Origin: Mycolicibacterium hodleri
GTDB taxonomy: Bacteria > Actinomycetota > Actinomycetes > Mycobacteriales > Mycobacteriaceae
Reading direction: 5' to 3'
DNA length: 64,000 bases
NCBI RefSeq assembly: GCF_025822245.1
Contig: NZ_JACKTL010000069.1
Location: 62,001-126,000 of the forward strand
Made by a program: the position numbers and the translations under genes. Below, in pieces: positions 52,142-60,611 of this stretch (positions are counted from its first letter, which is position 1; the number at the start of each line of letters is the position of its first letter). The notes below the pieces were generated by a model. The model did no database searches, had not been told where the DNA came from, and saw only the letters and a list, made by a program, of their open reading frames with translations.

Positions 52142-53572
52142 TCAGGACCGTGACGCAAAGTCCGCGGGCGTGAACGTGCCCGCGCCGAGCTTGGACTCGA
52201 TCTCCTCCAGGCTTCGGCCGGTCAGATCTGGCATCCGGAAGTAGACGAAGAGCCAGGCCGCGACGTTGAACAACCCGTAGAGCCACATCGACGGTCCGAC
52301 GCCGATGCCGCTGATCAGCGTCAGCAGCGTGAGGGTGATCAGCAGATTGGTCCCCCATAGCGCCGCCGACTGAGCCGCGGTGCCGGCGGGTCGCACCGCG
52401 AGCGGGTAGGTCTCCGAGCCGGTGAGCCAGCCCATCAGCTGGAGTCCACCGGCGTTGAAGAGCATGAACACCACCAGGCAGGCGATGATGAACGGTATCG
52501 AGTCACGCCCGCTGTTGCCGGAGACGAACAGCCAGCCCAAGACGAAGAGGCTCAGCGCCGCGCCGGGAATCATGATGAGGGTGAGGCGGCGCCGGCCGAC
52601 CTTGTCGATGATCGACAACCCGACGAGTTGGGCCACCAGGTAGGCCACCCCCAGGGCGACCGACACCTCCAGCGCCACGGATTCCGAGAAACCGTTGTCG
52701 GTCAGGATCGTCGGTGAGTAGTAGATGATCATTTCGATGCCGCTGAGCTGGGTGAAGATGGCGATGCCGCAGCCGAGTATCAGGGCGGGCCGCACCCACC
52801 CCGCGCGCAGTCCCGACCAGCCGCGGGTCTTGGCCGTCTTCTCCTCGTGGGCCAGCTCGCCCATCTCGTCGAGCTCGCCCGCCACGTCGTAATTCGACGG
52901 GCGAACCCGGTCGAGCACGTCGCGGGCGTCGTCGCCCCGGTCCTGCTTGACCAGCCAACGCGGGCTCTCCGGCAGACGCAGCAGCAGAACCAGCATCAGC
53001 GCGGCGGGTACGGAGGCAGCTCCGATCGACCACCGCCAGGGAATCGACTCCGAGGCTCCGACGATGGTCGCGATGACGATGCCGACGCCGATGGCGATCT
53101 GGAAACAGAGCACCAGGCGTCCGCGGTACTTGGGAGGGGCGAGCTCGGCGACGTACATCGGGGCGGTCTGGGTGGCCCCGCCGACGGCGAAGCCCAGGAC
53201 CAGCCGTCCGGCCGACAGCAGTTCGGGGTTGGGGGCCACCGCGCACCACAGGGAGCCGACGACGAAGACGACGGCGAGCATCACCAAAGTGCCCTTGCGT
53301 CCTCGCCTTTCGGACAGGTAGCTACACGTCAACGCGCCGACCACCGCACCGAGGAGGATGCTCGCGGCGATCACCTGCTTCCAGGATTCCGCAATGCCGA
53401 AGTCCTTCGTGATCTGCAGCAGGGCTCCGGAGATGATGCCCGTGTCGTAGCCGTAGAGCATGCCCGACACCGCCGACACCAACGCGACGATCACCACCGC
53501 CCCCGTCAGCTGGCCGGGTGCCTTCTCGCGGGCCTCTGCCGACCCGGTGGGAGCGTTGTCGGTCGAACCCAT
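52142..53572 (-). CDS. MFS sugar porter family transporter
   Basis: 476 residues, 12 helices. Family motifs: GYDTGIISGAL in helix 1, YLSERRGRK (motif A), PESPRWLV before the central loop, SIIDKVGRRRL (second motif A) and DLTGRSLEEIE at the end in place of PETKG. Proton-linked sugar or polyol uptake; substrate unknown. Ends convergent to the UvrA-like gene. Confidence 0.88.
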   Translation of the reverse strand: MGSTDNAPTGSAEAREKAPGQLTGAVVIVALVSAVSGMLYGYDTGIISGALLQITKDFGIAESWKQVIAASILLGAVVGALTCSYLSERRGRKGTLVMLAVVFVVGSLWCAVAPNPELLSAGRLVLGFAVGGATQTAPMYVAELAPPKYRGRLVLCFQIAIGVGIVIATIVGASESIPWRWSIGAASVPAALMLVLLLRLPESPRWLVKQDRGDDARDVLDRVRPSNYDVAGELDEMGELAHEEKTAKTRGWSGLRAGWVRPALILGCGIAIFTQLSGIEMIIYYSPTILTDNGFSESVALEVSVALGVAYLVAQLVGLSIIDKVGRRRLTLIMIPGAALSLFVLGWLFVSGNSGRDSIPFIIACLVVFMLFNAGGLQLMGWLTGSETYPLAVRPAGTAAQSAALWGTNLLITLTLLTLISGIGVGPSMWLYGLFNVAAWLFVYFRMPDLTGRSLEEIESKLGAGTFTPADFASRS

Positions 53573-53764
53573 GCCTCGGCCCTCCAGCCTGTGTGACGTC
53601 GTCGTCTAGGTGGTGCTGTGGCGTCATACCCACAAAACGTCCAGTTCACCCCAAGGTGCCCTCGCGCGACGAGCGCGACGTGTTCCACGACGGCGGGTGA
53701 GAAGTGGCACGGGGCCGGCGCGGCGTTTCCACCCGGGTGGCGGCATACTGTCCACCTTGGAAAG

Positions 53765-53784
53765 GCGACGTGACTAATCGTCGC
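53765..53784 (+). promoter_or_regulatory. Hairpin in the leader of the 40-residue peptide
   Basis: GCGACG-N8-CGTCGC, perfect 6-base arms, 30 bases before the ATG at 53814. Operator or 5' leader hairpin. Confidence 0.35.
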
Positions 53785-53813
53785 TTCCGTTATCTCACAA
53801 GGGTTTTGGATAA

Positions 53814-53936
53814 ATGATCGACGTGAAGGCGATTGCCGCAGCTACCGCCGTCGCGGGAGCCCTCGGCGTCGCCGCCCTGGGAATTGGTTCGGGTGTCACC
53901 GGACCGCTCGGGCTGCTCCACTTAGGCAACTGCTGA
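53814..53936 (+). CDS. 40-residue hydrophobic exported peptide
   Basis: ATG with AAGGG upstream and a stop 40 codons later, too short for most gene finders. The start (MIDVKAIAAATAVAGALGVAALGIGSG) is a hydrophobic signal-like helix; the end is LHLGNC with a terminal Cys. Small secreted or membrane peptide. A strong 15-base terminator follows 32 bases on, which supports expression as its own unit. Confidence 0.55.
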   Translation: MIDVKAIAAATAVAGALGVAALGIGSGVTGPLGLLHLGNC

Positions 53937-53968
53937 GCGCGATCTGCACGGCGGTCCGCCAACGAAGA

Positions 53969-54001
53969 CGCCCACCTCCGAGCGATGCTCGGAGGTGGGC
54001 G
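53969..54001. terminator. Bidirectional terminator hairpin
   Basis: 15-base perfect stem CGCCCACCTCCGAGC with GCTCGGAGGTGGGCG around a 3-base loop, then CTTTC. It stands between the 40-residue peptide and the convergent 25-residue peptide. The stem is almost identical to that at 42890-42927. Confidence 0.8.
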
Positions 54002-54029
54002 CTTTCAGTTCTGGGAAGTCAGCGACGGG

Positions 54030-54107
54030 TTAGCGGGCGGGCTGAGCCAGGGTGGACTTGTAGTGGCGCTGCAGGAGGAAGCGCAGCCAGCGAACGTCGA
54101 TCAGCAT
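54030..54107 (-). CDS. 25-residue micro-ORF downstream of the STAS gene
   Basis: ATG preceded by AAAGGAA (seven bases) and only 17 bases after the STAS stop. The peptide begins MLIDVRWLRFLLQRHYKS and ends TLAQPAR: basic, amphipathic, with aromatic residues. This could be a membrane-active or protein-binding micropeptide made with the STAS protein. No homologue recognised. Confidence 0.45.
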   Translation of the reverse strand: MLIDVRWLRFLLQRHYKSTLAQPAR

Positions 54108-54124
54108 GTCGAGATTCCTTTCGC

Positions 54125-54580
54125 TCAGGCGGACTTGGTGAGGATGGGGAGGATGCGCCGGCGCTCGCCCGCGACGTCCGAGAAGTGGTGCAGTGCATCG
54201 GGGACCGACGGGGTGGCCGGGAAGACGTCGTCGACCCCACACAGTCGCAGGGTGCGCGACACCGCCTGGCTGATCACCAGTGACCACTCGTCACCGGCGG
54301 CGTAGCAGGCCTCGTCGATGGCGTCGAGGAGTTCGATGCCCTGGGCAGCGAATGAGGTAACGCCGCTGAGATCTAGTACGAAGGGCTTCTCCGCGATGAT
54401 GCAGCCCTTGGCCTGGGCGACCACCTGGCCGACGTTCACCTCGTCGATCGATCCGGTGATGGTCAGGACGGTGGCGAGTTGCCGGCACTGCTTGTGGAGC
54501 TCGGCGCCGTTGCATTCGACCGACGGATTTCCATAGCGGAAGCGGGAATTCGTTGCTGAGCTGGTGCTCGTAGCGATCAT
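54125..54580 (-). CDS. STAS-domain anti-sigma factor antagonist
   Basis: 151 residues. STAS fold (LATVLTITGSIDEVNVGQV, then EKPFVLDLSGVTSFAAQGIELLDAIDEACYAAG) in which LDLSGVTSF holds the phosphorylatable Ser of SpoIIAA-type proteins. Binds an anti-sigma factor and frees a sigma factor such as SigF. No anti-sigma partner is next to it. Followed closely by a 25-residue micro-ORF. Confidence 0.83.
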   Translation of the reverse strand: MIATSTSSATNSRFRYGNPSVECNGAELHKQCRQLATVLTITGSIDEVNVGQVVAQAKGCIIAEKPFVLDLSGVTSFAAQGIELLDAIDEACYAAGDEWSLVISQAVSRTLRLCGVDDVFPATPSVPDALHHFSDVAGERRRILPILTKSA

Positions 54581-54741
54581 GGCACTGCCTCCCTTCGGTA
54601 GTTGCCGAATGAATTGGCGGCGTTGCCGTCACTTCGACTTGAATCCCAAGGTAAGGGGCCAAAATAAGGTACCGGGGAGTAAGTCCTAAAACATCCTTAA
54701 GACTTCCGCGAGGGTCTGGCAGCAAACCGACTCGGAAAGCG

Positions 54742-55995
54742 TCAGTTCCGGGCGCCCTGGTTACCCGTGTAACCCTCCCACGGGGAGTAGTCGGCGATGA
54801 GCGACTCCTGCGGTGGCCGTTGGTCTTCCGGCACGTGCTGGAGGTTGATCCGGACGCGATACCAGATCGAACTGGGCCCCCGCATGCCGTCGACGAGGAC
54901 GTCGACCGGGGTCAGCCGGTCGGCGGCCGACCCGTACCTTGCCTTCCACGTCTCGAGGGCGGCCATCGCCTCGTCCTTGGTCTTGGTCCTGGCGATCTCG
55001 ATGAGGGGTTTGGTGGAGACGCGACCGCGGGTCGAATCGTCGCCCCGGCGAGCGCCCTTGGGTGCCTTCTCCGCCGGACCCAACTCCTTGGCGAGTGCGA
55101 GCAGCCCCTCGAGGCCGCCTGCGGCGTCGTCCATCCCCTCCCACGGATCGCCGATGTCGGCGTAGCGCTGCGGCACCGTGGCGACGGTGAACGCCTCCGG
55201 CCGACACCCGGGAACCTCGTCCCACCGAAGCGGCGTCGACACCCGGGCATCCGGCCGCGAACGCACCGAGTAGGCCGACGCGACCGTCCGGTCCTTGGCG
55301 TTCTGGTTGAAGTCGACGAAGACGCCCTCGCGTTCTTCCTTCCACCACCGGCTGGTCGCCAAATCTGGTGCGCGCCTTTCGACTTCGCGCGCGATCGTCT
55401 CGGCGGCCAGTCGCACCTGTCGGTAGGGCCAATGTGGCTCGATGCGGGCGTAGACGTGAAAGCCCTTCGAACCGGAGGTCTTGGGCCACGCCGTCAGGCC
55501 GTAGTCGGTGAGCACGTCGCGGGCCACCAGGGCCACGTCGACGATCTGCGCCCACTCCACTCCGGGCATGGGGTCGAGGTCGACGCGCAGTTCGTCGGGA
55601 TGCTCCAGGTCGCCGGCGCGGACCGGATGCGGGTTGAGGTCGACGCAGCCGAGGTTCACCGCCCATGCCAGGCCGGCGGCGTCGGAGAGCACGGCCTCCT
55701 TGGCCGACGTGCCCGAGGCGTACTTCAACTCGGCGACGTCGACCCAGTCGGGCCGCTTCTCGGGTGCGCGCTTCTGGAAGACCGCCTCTTCGGTGATGCC
55801 CTTGACGAAGCGCTTGAGGATCATCGGCCGTCCGGCCACTCCGCGCAGGGCGCCGTCGGCGACGGACAGGTAGTACTCGATGAGAGCAAGCTTGGTCACG
55901 TCCGCCCGGCCGTCCGCGCCGGGGAAGACGACCTTGTCGGGGTTGGTGACGCGCAAGGTCCGACCGCCGATGTCCATCGACAGCGAAGACGCCAT
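54742..55995 (-). CDS. polD2: LigD-type polymerase/primase (PolD2)
   Basis: 417 residues, homologous to Rv0269c and M. smegmatis PolD2. The LigD polymerase (primase) fold is intact: TNPDKVVFPGADG near the N-terminus, the catalytic Asp pair in LRVDLDPMPGV, SGSKGFHVYARI and VFVDFNQNAKDRTVASAYSVRSRPDA. Adds ribonucleotides during end joining or gap repair. No ligase domain. Divergent from fadD2 over 73 bases, as in M. tuberculosis. Confidence 0.9.
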   Translation of the reverse strand: MASSLSMDIGGRTLRVTNPDKVVFPGADGRADVTKLALIEYYLSVADGALRGVAGRPMILKRFVKGITEEAVFQKRAPEKRPDWVDVAELKYASGTSAKEAVLSDAAGLAWAVNLGCVDLNPHPVRAGDLEHPDELRVDLDPMPGVEWAQIVDVALVARDVLTDYGLTAWPKTSGSKGFHVYARIEPHWPYRQVRLAAETIAREVERRAPDLATSRWWKEEREGVFVDFNQNAKDRTVASAYSVRSRPDARVSTPLRWDEVPGCRPEAFTVATVPQRYADIGDPWEGMDDAAGGLEGLLALAKELGPAEKAPKGARRGDDSTRGRVSTKPLIEIARTKTKDEAMAALETWKARYGSAADRLTPVDVLVDGMRGPSSIWYRVRINLQHVPEDQRPPQESLIADYSPWEGYTGNQGARN

Positions 55996-56068
55996 GGCGA
56001 CGATGGTAGTCAGGCATTGCGACGTTGACTCGGACCCGCGTGCGATGGCGGTCACATATTGTGGGGCC

Positions 56069-57784
56069 ATGCCCAACCTCACGGAGCTACCCCTGCAGGC
56101 CGCGGCCAAGGTGCAGCAGTACCTCGAACGCGGCTCGGCCGAGTTGCACTACGCCAGGAAGATGTTCGAGGCGGGTGCCCTGAAGGTCGAGCCGCCGCAG
56201 AACGTCGCCGCGATGCTCGCCGACATCCGGCGGTGGGGCGAGATCGGAATGATCCCGGCGCTCAACGCGCGTCGCAACCCCACCGGGACGGCGATCATCG
56301 ACGACGACGGCGAGCTGACCTTCGCCGAACTCGACGAGGCGGCGAACGCGGTGGCCCACGGGTTGATCGGCATGGGCGTGCGGGGCGGCGACGGGGTGGC
56401 GCTCCTGATCCGCAACCATCGCTGGTTCCTGATCGGTCTCTACGGTGCCGCCAAGGTGGGCGTCCGGCTGATCCTGCTCAACAGCGAATTCTCCGGGCCG
56501 CAGATCAAGGAGGTCTCCGAGCGTGAGGGCGCGAAGCTGATCATCCACGACGACGAGTACACGAAGGCGTGCGCGTCGGCCGAGCCGGAGTTGGGCAAGC
56601 TTCGCGCGCTGTCGACCAACCCCGACAAGCCCGACCAGCCGTCGGAGAGCACCGACGAGACCCTGGCCGACCTGATCAGTCGCAGCAAGGCCGGGGCGCC
56701 GCCGAAGGCCAGCGCGCACTCCAAGATCATCATCTTGACCAGTGGCACCACGGGAACTCCCAAGGGCGCCAACCGAAGCAGCCCACCGTCGTTGGCCCCG
56801 ATCGGCGGCGTGCTCTCGCACGTGCCGTTCAGGTCGGGGGAGGTGACGTCGCTGCCCGCGCCGATGTTCCACGCGCTGGGCTTCCTGCACGCCACCATCG
56901 CGATGATGTTGGGCAGCACGCTGGTGCTCCGTCGCCGGTTCAAGCCGGACACCGTGCTCGCCGACATCGAGAAGCACCGGGTGACCGCCGTTGTCGTGGT
57001 CCCGGTGATGTTGTCGCGCATCCTCGACGAGTTGGAGAAGACGAGTCCCAAGCCGAACCTGTCGAGCCTGCGCATCGTCTTCGTCTCCGGATCACAGCTC
57101 GGCGGCGAGCTCGCCACCCGGGCGTTGAAGGATCTGGGCCCCGTCGTCTACAACCTCTACGGGTCGACGGAGATCGCCTTCGCGACCATCGCCCGGCCCA
57201 AGGATCTGTCGATCAACCCGTCGACGGTGGGCCCGGTCGTCAAGGGCGTGAAGGTCAAGCTCTTCGACGACAACGGCAAGGAGGTGGCGCCGGGTGAGGT
57301 CGGCCGCATCTTCGTCGGCAACACGTTCCCGTTCGAGGGGTACACCGGCGGCGGCCACAAGGCGATCATCGACGGCCTGATGTCGTCCGGAGACGTCGGC
57401 TACTTCGACGAGCACGGCTTGCTCTACGTCAGCGGCCGCGACGACGAGATGATCGTCTGCGGTGGCGAGAACGTCTTCCCCGCCGAGGTCGAGGATCTGA
57501 TCAGCGGGCACCCGGAGGTCGTCGAGGCCACGGCGCTCGGCGTCGAGGACTCCGAGTGGGGCCATCGATTGCGTGCCTTCGTCGTCAAGACCGAGGGCGC
57601 CTCGGTCGACGAGGATGCGATCAAGGCCTACGTCAAGGACAACCTGGCCCGGTACAAGGTGCCGCGTGAGGTGATCTTCCTCGACGAGCTGCCGCGCAAC
57701 CCGACGGGCAAGATCCTCAAGCGCGAGCTGAAGGACATGGGCCCCGCCGACGAGAAGGCCGACGAGAAGCCCGACGCCGACTAG
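56069..57784 (+). CDS. fadD2: Fatty-acid--CoA/AMP ligase FadD2
   Basis: About 571 residues, homologous to Rv0270. Adenylate-forming motifs: ILTSGTTGTPKGANRS (about residue 226), NLYGSTEIAFATI (about residue 361), YFDEHGLLYVSGRDDEMIVCGGENVFPAEVE and PRNPTGKILKREL with the catalytic Lys. Activates fatty acids to acyl-CoA for breakdown. Stop overlaps that of the convergent MBL gene in a CTAG. Confidence 0.92.
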   Translation: MPNLTELPLQAAAKVQQYLERGSAELHYARKMFEAGALKVEPPQNVAAMLADIRRWGEIGMIPALNARRNPTGTAIIDDDGELTFAELDEAANAVAHGLIGMGVRGGDGVALLIRNHRWFLIGLYGAAKVGVRLILLNSEFSGPQIKEVSEREGAKLIIHDDEYTKACASAEPELGKLRALSTNPDKPDQPSESTDETLADLISRSKAGAPPKASAHSKIIILTSGTTGTPKGANRSSPPSLAPIGGVLSHVPFRSGEVTSLPAPMFHALGFLHATIAMMLGSTLVLRRRFKPDTVLADIEKHRVTAVVVVPVMLSRILDELEKTSPKPNLSSLRIVFVSGSQLGGELATRALKDLGPVVYNLYGSTEIAFATIARPKDLSINPSTVGPVVKGVKVKLFDDNGKEVAPGEVGRIFVGNTFPFEGYTGGGHKAIIDGLMSSGDVGYFDEHGLLYVSGRDDEMIVCGGENVFPAEVEDLISGHPEVVEATALGVEDSEWGHRLRAFVVKTEGASVDEDAIKAYVKDNLARYKVPREVIFLDELPRNPTGKILKRELKDMGPADEKADEKPDAD

Positions 57785-58587
57785 GCCCCGACGAGGTGCT
57801 CCAGGTCGGTCCACCGGCCGTGCGGGGTGCGGTCCAACAGGTGTGCGATGCCGGCGTCGTCGAATGCGGCGGCGACGTCCTCGATGCCCTCGGTGAAGTG
57901 GGCCCAGGAGTCCAGGTGGGCCGCGACCACCAACCGCGGCGCCAGCACCTCCGCCGCGGCGGCGGCCCTGGCGCTGGTCAGGGTCAGCGGACGGCCGCCC
58001 TGCTTCGGGGGCACCCGGGCGGCGCCGACGAACAGGACCGCGACGTCGATCGCGCCGACGGTGTGCGCGATCTCCGAAACCGTTGCCAGAGAAGCATTGT
58101 CACCACTGACGTAGACGGTCGGCAGGCCCTGTCCGGACAGCACGAAACCGGTCACCTCGCAGTTGACGTAGCCGGAGTCGTCGCGCTCGCCGTCGGCCGG
58201 GCCGTGCACCGCGGGGACGGCCTGCACGCGCAACCCGTCCAATTCGACCGTCTCCCAGGGCGTCAAACCCTGGGCGGGTGACCCCAGCCGTCTCGCGGCA
58301 CCGGGGTGGGTGAGCACCCGCGGTACCGACCGGGCCAGTGCCCGGCCCGCGTCGTCGAAGTTGTCCAGGTGCTGGTCGTGGCTCACCAGCACCAGGTCGA
58401 CCCGGCCCAGCGCCGCGGCGTCGACCGCGGGTGGGGCCGTCTTGGTCAGGTAGGCGTGCGGACCCGGAGGGTCGAACGTGGGATCCACGACGATCCGGTG
58501 CCCGCCGATGTCGAACACCGTCGTCGGCCCGCCCAGCACACTCACCGCACACGGGCGCCTGACCTCGGTGACTCCCAGGTCGCCCAT
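57781..58587 (-). CDS. MBL-fold metal-dependent hydrolase
   Basis: 268 residues. Metal site SHDQHLDN (about residue 69) corresponds to HxHxDH of the UlaG-like group, with VSGDNAS (about residue 156) and AHLDSWAHF (about residue 225) as further ligands. Cytoplasmic hydrolase of phosphoester or lactone bonds; substrate unknown. Confidence 0.84.
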   Translation of the reverse strand: MGDLGVTEVRRPCAVSVLGGPTTVFDIGGHRIVVDPTFDPPGPHAYLTKTAPPAVDAAALGRVDLVLVSHDQHLDNFDDAGRALARSVPRVLTHPGAARRLGSPAQGLTPWETVELDGLRVQAVPAVHGPADGERDDSGYVNCEVTGFVLSGQGLPTVYVSGDNASLATVSEIAHTVGAIDVAVLFVGAARVPPKQGGRPLTLTSARAAAAAEVLAPRLVVAAHLDSWAHFTEGIEDVAAAFDDAGIAHLLDRTPHGRWTDLEHLVGA

Positions 58588-58603
58588 GGCGGTCCTCTCG
58601 ACG

Positions 58604-59569
58604 CTAGGAGGCTGCGGTCGGCGTGGCGCCCAGCACGCGCTGAAGGTCGGGCTTCATCGCCTGAAGCTGCGCTCCCCAGTATGGCCAGTCGTGCGTGCCG
58701 TCGTCCGGAAAGTTGAAGACGCCGTTCTTGCCGCCCGCGGCGATGTAGTTGTCCTGGAACGTGCGGTTGGTGCGGATGGTCAGCCCCTCGAGGAACTTGG
58801 CAGGCAGGTTGTCCCCGCCGAGGTCACTGGGGGTGCCGTTGCCGCAGTAGATCCAGATGCGGGTGCCGTTGTCGACGAGTTTCTGGATGTTGACCATCGG
58901 GTCGTTGCGCTTCCAGGCGCTGTTCGGGTCCTCCGTCGCACCCCACATGTCGTTGGCCTTGTAGCCGCCTGCGTCACCCATCGAGACGTTGATCAGGAAC
59001 GGCCACGATCCCTCCGACGGGTTCAGGAAGCCCGACAGCGAGCCCGCGTAGATGAACTGCTGCGGGTGGTAGATCGCCAACGTCAGCGCCGCCGAACCGG
59101 CCATCGAGAGCCCCACCGCGGCGCTGCCGTCGGCCTTCACCTGGCGCTGGTCGGCCAGATAGGCGGGCAGTTCCTGGGTCAGGAACGTCTCCCACTTGTA
59201 GGTCTGGCAACCTGTCTTTCCGCACGCCGGCTGGTACCAGTCGCTGTAGAAGCTGGACTGGCCGCCGACGGGCATGACGACGGACAGACCGGAATTCAGA
59301 TACCACTCGAACGCCTGGGTGTTGATGTCCCAGCCGTTGAAGTCGTCCTGGGCACGCAGGCCGTCGAGCAGGTAGACGGCGGGGGAGTTGGGCCCACCGC
59401 TCTGAAACTCGACCTTGATGTCACGCCCCATGCCCGCCGAGGGCACCATCAGGTATTCGACCGGCAAACCGGGGCGGGAGAAGGCGTTCGCCGTGGCGGC
59501 GCCGCCGGCGAATCCGACGAAGACGGGTAGCAGAACCGCCATGAAGGCCGTGATGACGAACCGACGCAC
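58604..59569 (-). CDS. Antigen 85-type mycolyltransferase
   Basis: 321 residues with signal peptide (FVITAFMAVLLPVFVGFAGG and ANAFSRPGLPVEYL after cleavage). Catalytic Ser in VGLSMAGSA and His in GTHDWPYWG. It keeps the fibronectin-binding region and GWDINTQAFEWY. It joins mycolates to trehalose and arabinogalactan at the cell wall. The CGKTGCQTYKWETF part is Ag85A/B-like while SLSGFLNPSEGSWP is Ag85C-like. No Tat motif, so exported by Sec. Confidence 0.93.
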   Translation of the reverse strand: MRRFVITAFMAVLLPVFVGFAGGAATANAFSRPGLPVEYLMVPSAGMGRDIKVEFQSGGPNSPAVYLLDGLRAQDDFNGWDINTQAFEWYLNSGLSVVMPVGGQSSFYSDWYQPACGKTGCQTYKWETFLTQELPAYLADQRQVKADGSAAVGLSMAGSAALTLAIYHPQQFIYAGSLSGFLNPSEGSWPFLINVSMGDAGGYKANDMWGATEDPNSAWKRNDPMVNIQKLVDNGTRIWIYCGNGTPSDLGGDNLPAKFLEGLTIRTNRTFQDNYIAAGGKNGVFNFPDDGTHDWPYWGAQLQAMKPDLQRVLGATPTAAS

Positions 59570-59662
59570 GATGATCTCCTCCGGTGTCGAACGCAGTGAC
59601 GTCTACGTTGACACGCGCTCCTGTGAAACTCTCGTGGCCGCGGGCGGGGAATAGCCTCGGCG

Positions 59663-59682
59663 CCGGAGTGGTACTACTCCGG
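59663..59682 (+). promoter_or_regulatory. Inverted repeat touching the SDR start codon
   Basis: CCGGAGT-N6-ACTCCGG, perfect 7-base arms, ending one base before the GTG at 59684. TAGCCT at 59652-59657 may be the -10, so the repeat would form the 5' end of a very short leader. Operator or translation-control hairpin. Confidence 0.45.
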
Positions 59683-59683
59683 A

Positions 59684-60475
59684 GTGATCATCGACCTGAC
59701 AGGAAAGACCGCACTCGTCACCGGTTCCACCCAGGGCATCGGCCTGGCGATCGCGAAGGGACTGGCGCGCAGCGGTGCCCGGGTCGTCGTCAACGGACGC
59801 ACGGCGGCGCGCGTCGACGAGGCGGCCGAGGAATTGCGCTCCACCACCGACGGGGACGTGATCGGCATCGCGGCCGACGTCACGACCTTCGGCGGGGTGA
59901 AGGGACTGCTCGACCAGCTTCCCGCCGTGGACGTCCTGGTCAACAACCTCGGCATCTTCGGCGCGGCACCCGCCCGCGAGATCTCCGACGACGAGTGGCG
60001 CCGCTACTTCGAGGTGAACGTGCTGTCGGCAATCCGGCTGATCCGCACCTACCTGCCGGGGATGACCGACCGTGGCTGGGGACGGGTGCTGCAGATCGCC
60101 AGCGACTCGGCGATCGTCATCCCCGAGGAGATGATCCACTACGGAACGTCGAAGACGGCGCTGCTGGCGGTCTCCCGCGGCTTCGCCAAGGACGCCGCGG
60201 GCACGGGCGTCACGGTCAACTCCGTCATCGCCGGGCCCACGCACACGGCGGGGGTGGAGGACTTCGTCTACCAGTTGGTCGACGCGAACCTGCCCTGGGA
60301 AGAGGCGCAGCGCGAGTTCATGCGCAAGCACCGCCCGCAGTCGCTGCTGCAGCGCCTCATCGAACCCGACGAGATCGCGAACATGGTGACGTATCTGAGC
60401 TCGCCGTTGGCGTCGGCGACCACCGGAGCTGCGGTCCGCGTCGACGGCGGGTACGTGGACTCGATCGTCCCCTAG
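59684..60475 (+). CDS. Short-chain dehydrogenase/reductase
   Basis: 263 residues. TGSTQGIGLAI (residue 13), NNLGIFG (about residue 87), the catalytic IASDSA and HYGTSKTALLA, and a C-terminal GAAVRVDGGYVDS typical of classical SDRs. Substrate unknown. GTG start with a hairpin against it. Divergent from the antigen 85 gene. Confidence 0.86.
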   Translation: MIIDLTGKTALVTGSTQGIGLAIAKGLARSGARVVVNGRTAARVDEAAEELRSTTDGDVIGIAADVTTFGGVKGLLDQLPAVDVLVNNLGIFGAAPAREISDDEWRRYFEVNVLSAIRLIRTYLPGMTDRGWGRVLQIASDSAIVIPEEMIHYGTSKTALLAVSRGFAKDAAGTGVTVNSVIAGPTHTAGVEDFVYQLVDANLPWEEAQREFMRKHRPQSLLQRLIEPDEIANMVTYLSSPLASATTGAAVRVDGGYVDSIVP

Positions 60476-60485
60476 ACTCTTCGCC

Positions 60486-60501
60486 ATCACGTCGACGTGA
60501 T
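60486..60501. promoter_or_regulatory. 16-base perfect palindrome
   Basis: ATCACGTCGACGTGAT is fully self-complementary, without spacer, 10 bases after the SDR stop and 110 before the transglutaminase-like ATG. Candidate operator for the latter. Confidence 0.45.
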
Positions 60502-60611
60502 CTGGCCCGGTGCACGGTTTTGGCGGCGGCCCGTCTGGGTACGGATGGGCCGAGACGATGCGCTTGCCGCGCCTCCCCCCTGACACTTGACCGGAAAGTC
60601 GTGGTGAGCCC

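Noticed and set aside
51945..52244. Reading frame with an arylsulphatase-like start after the UvrA-like gene
   Set aside because: Only about 15 residues resemble the family, and it runs into the antisense of the sugar porter.
54668..54692. SigF-like promoter before the STAS gene (GTTT-N15-GGTACC)
   Set aside because: The -10 matches the consensus poorly, so it is not counted with the better SigF-like sites.
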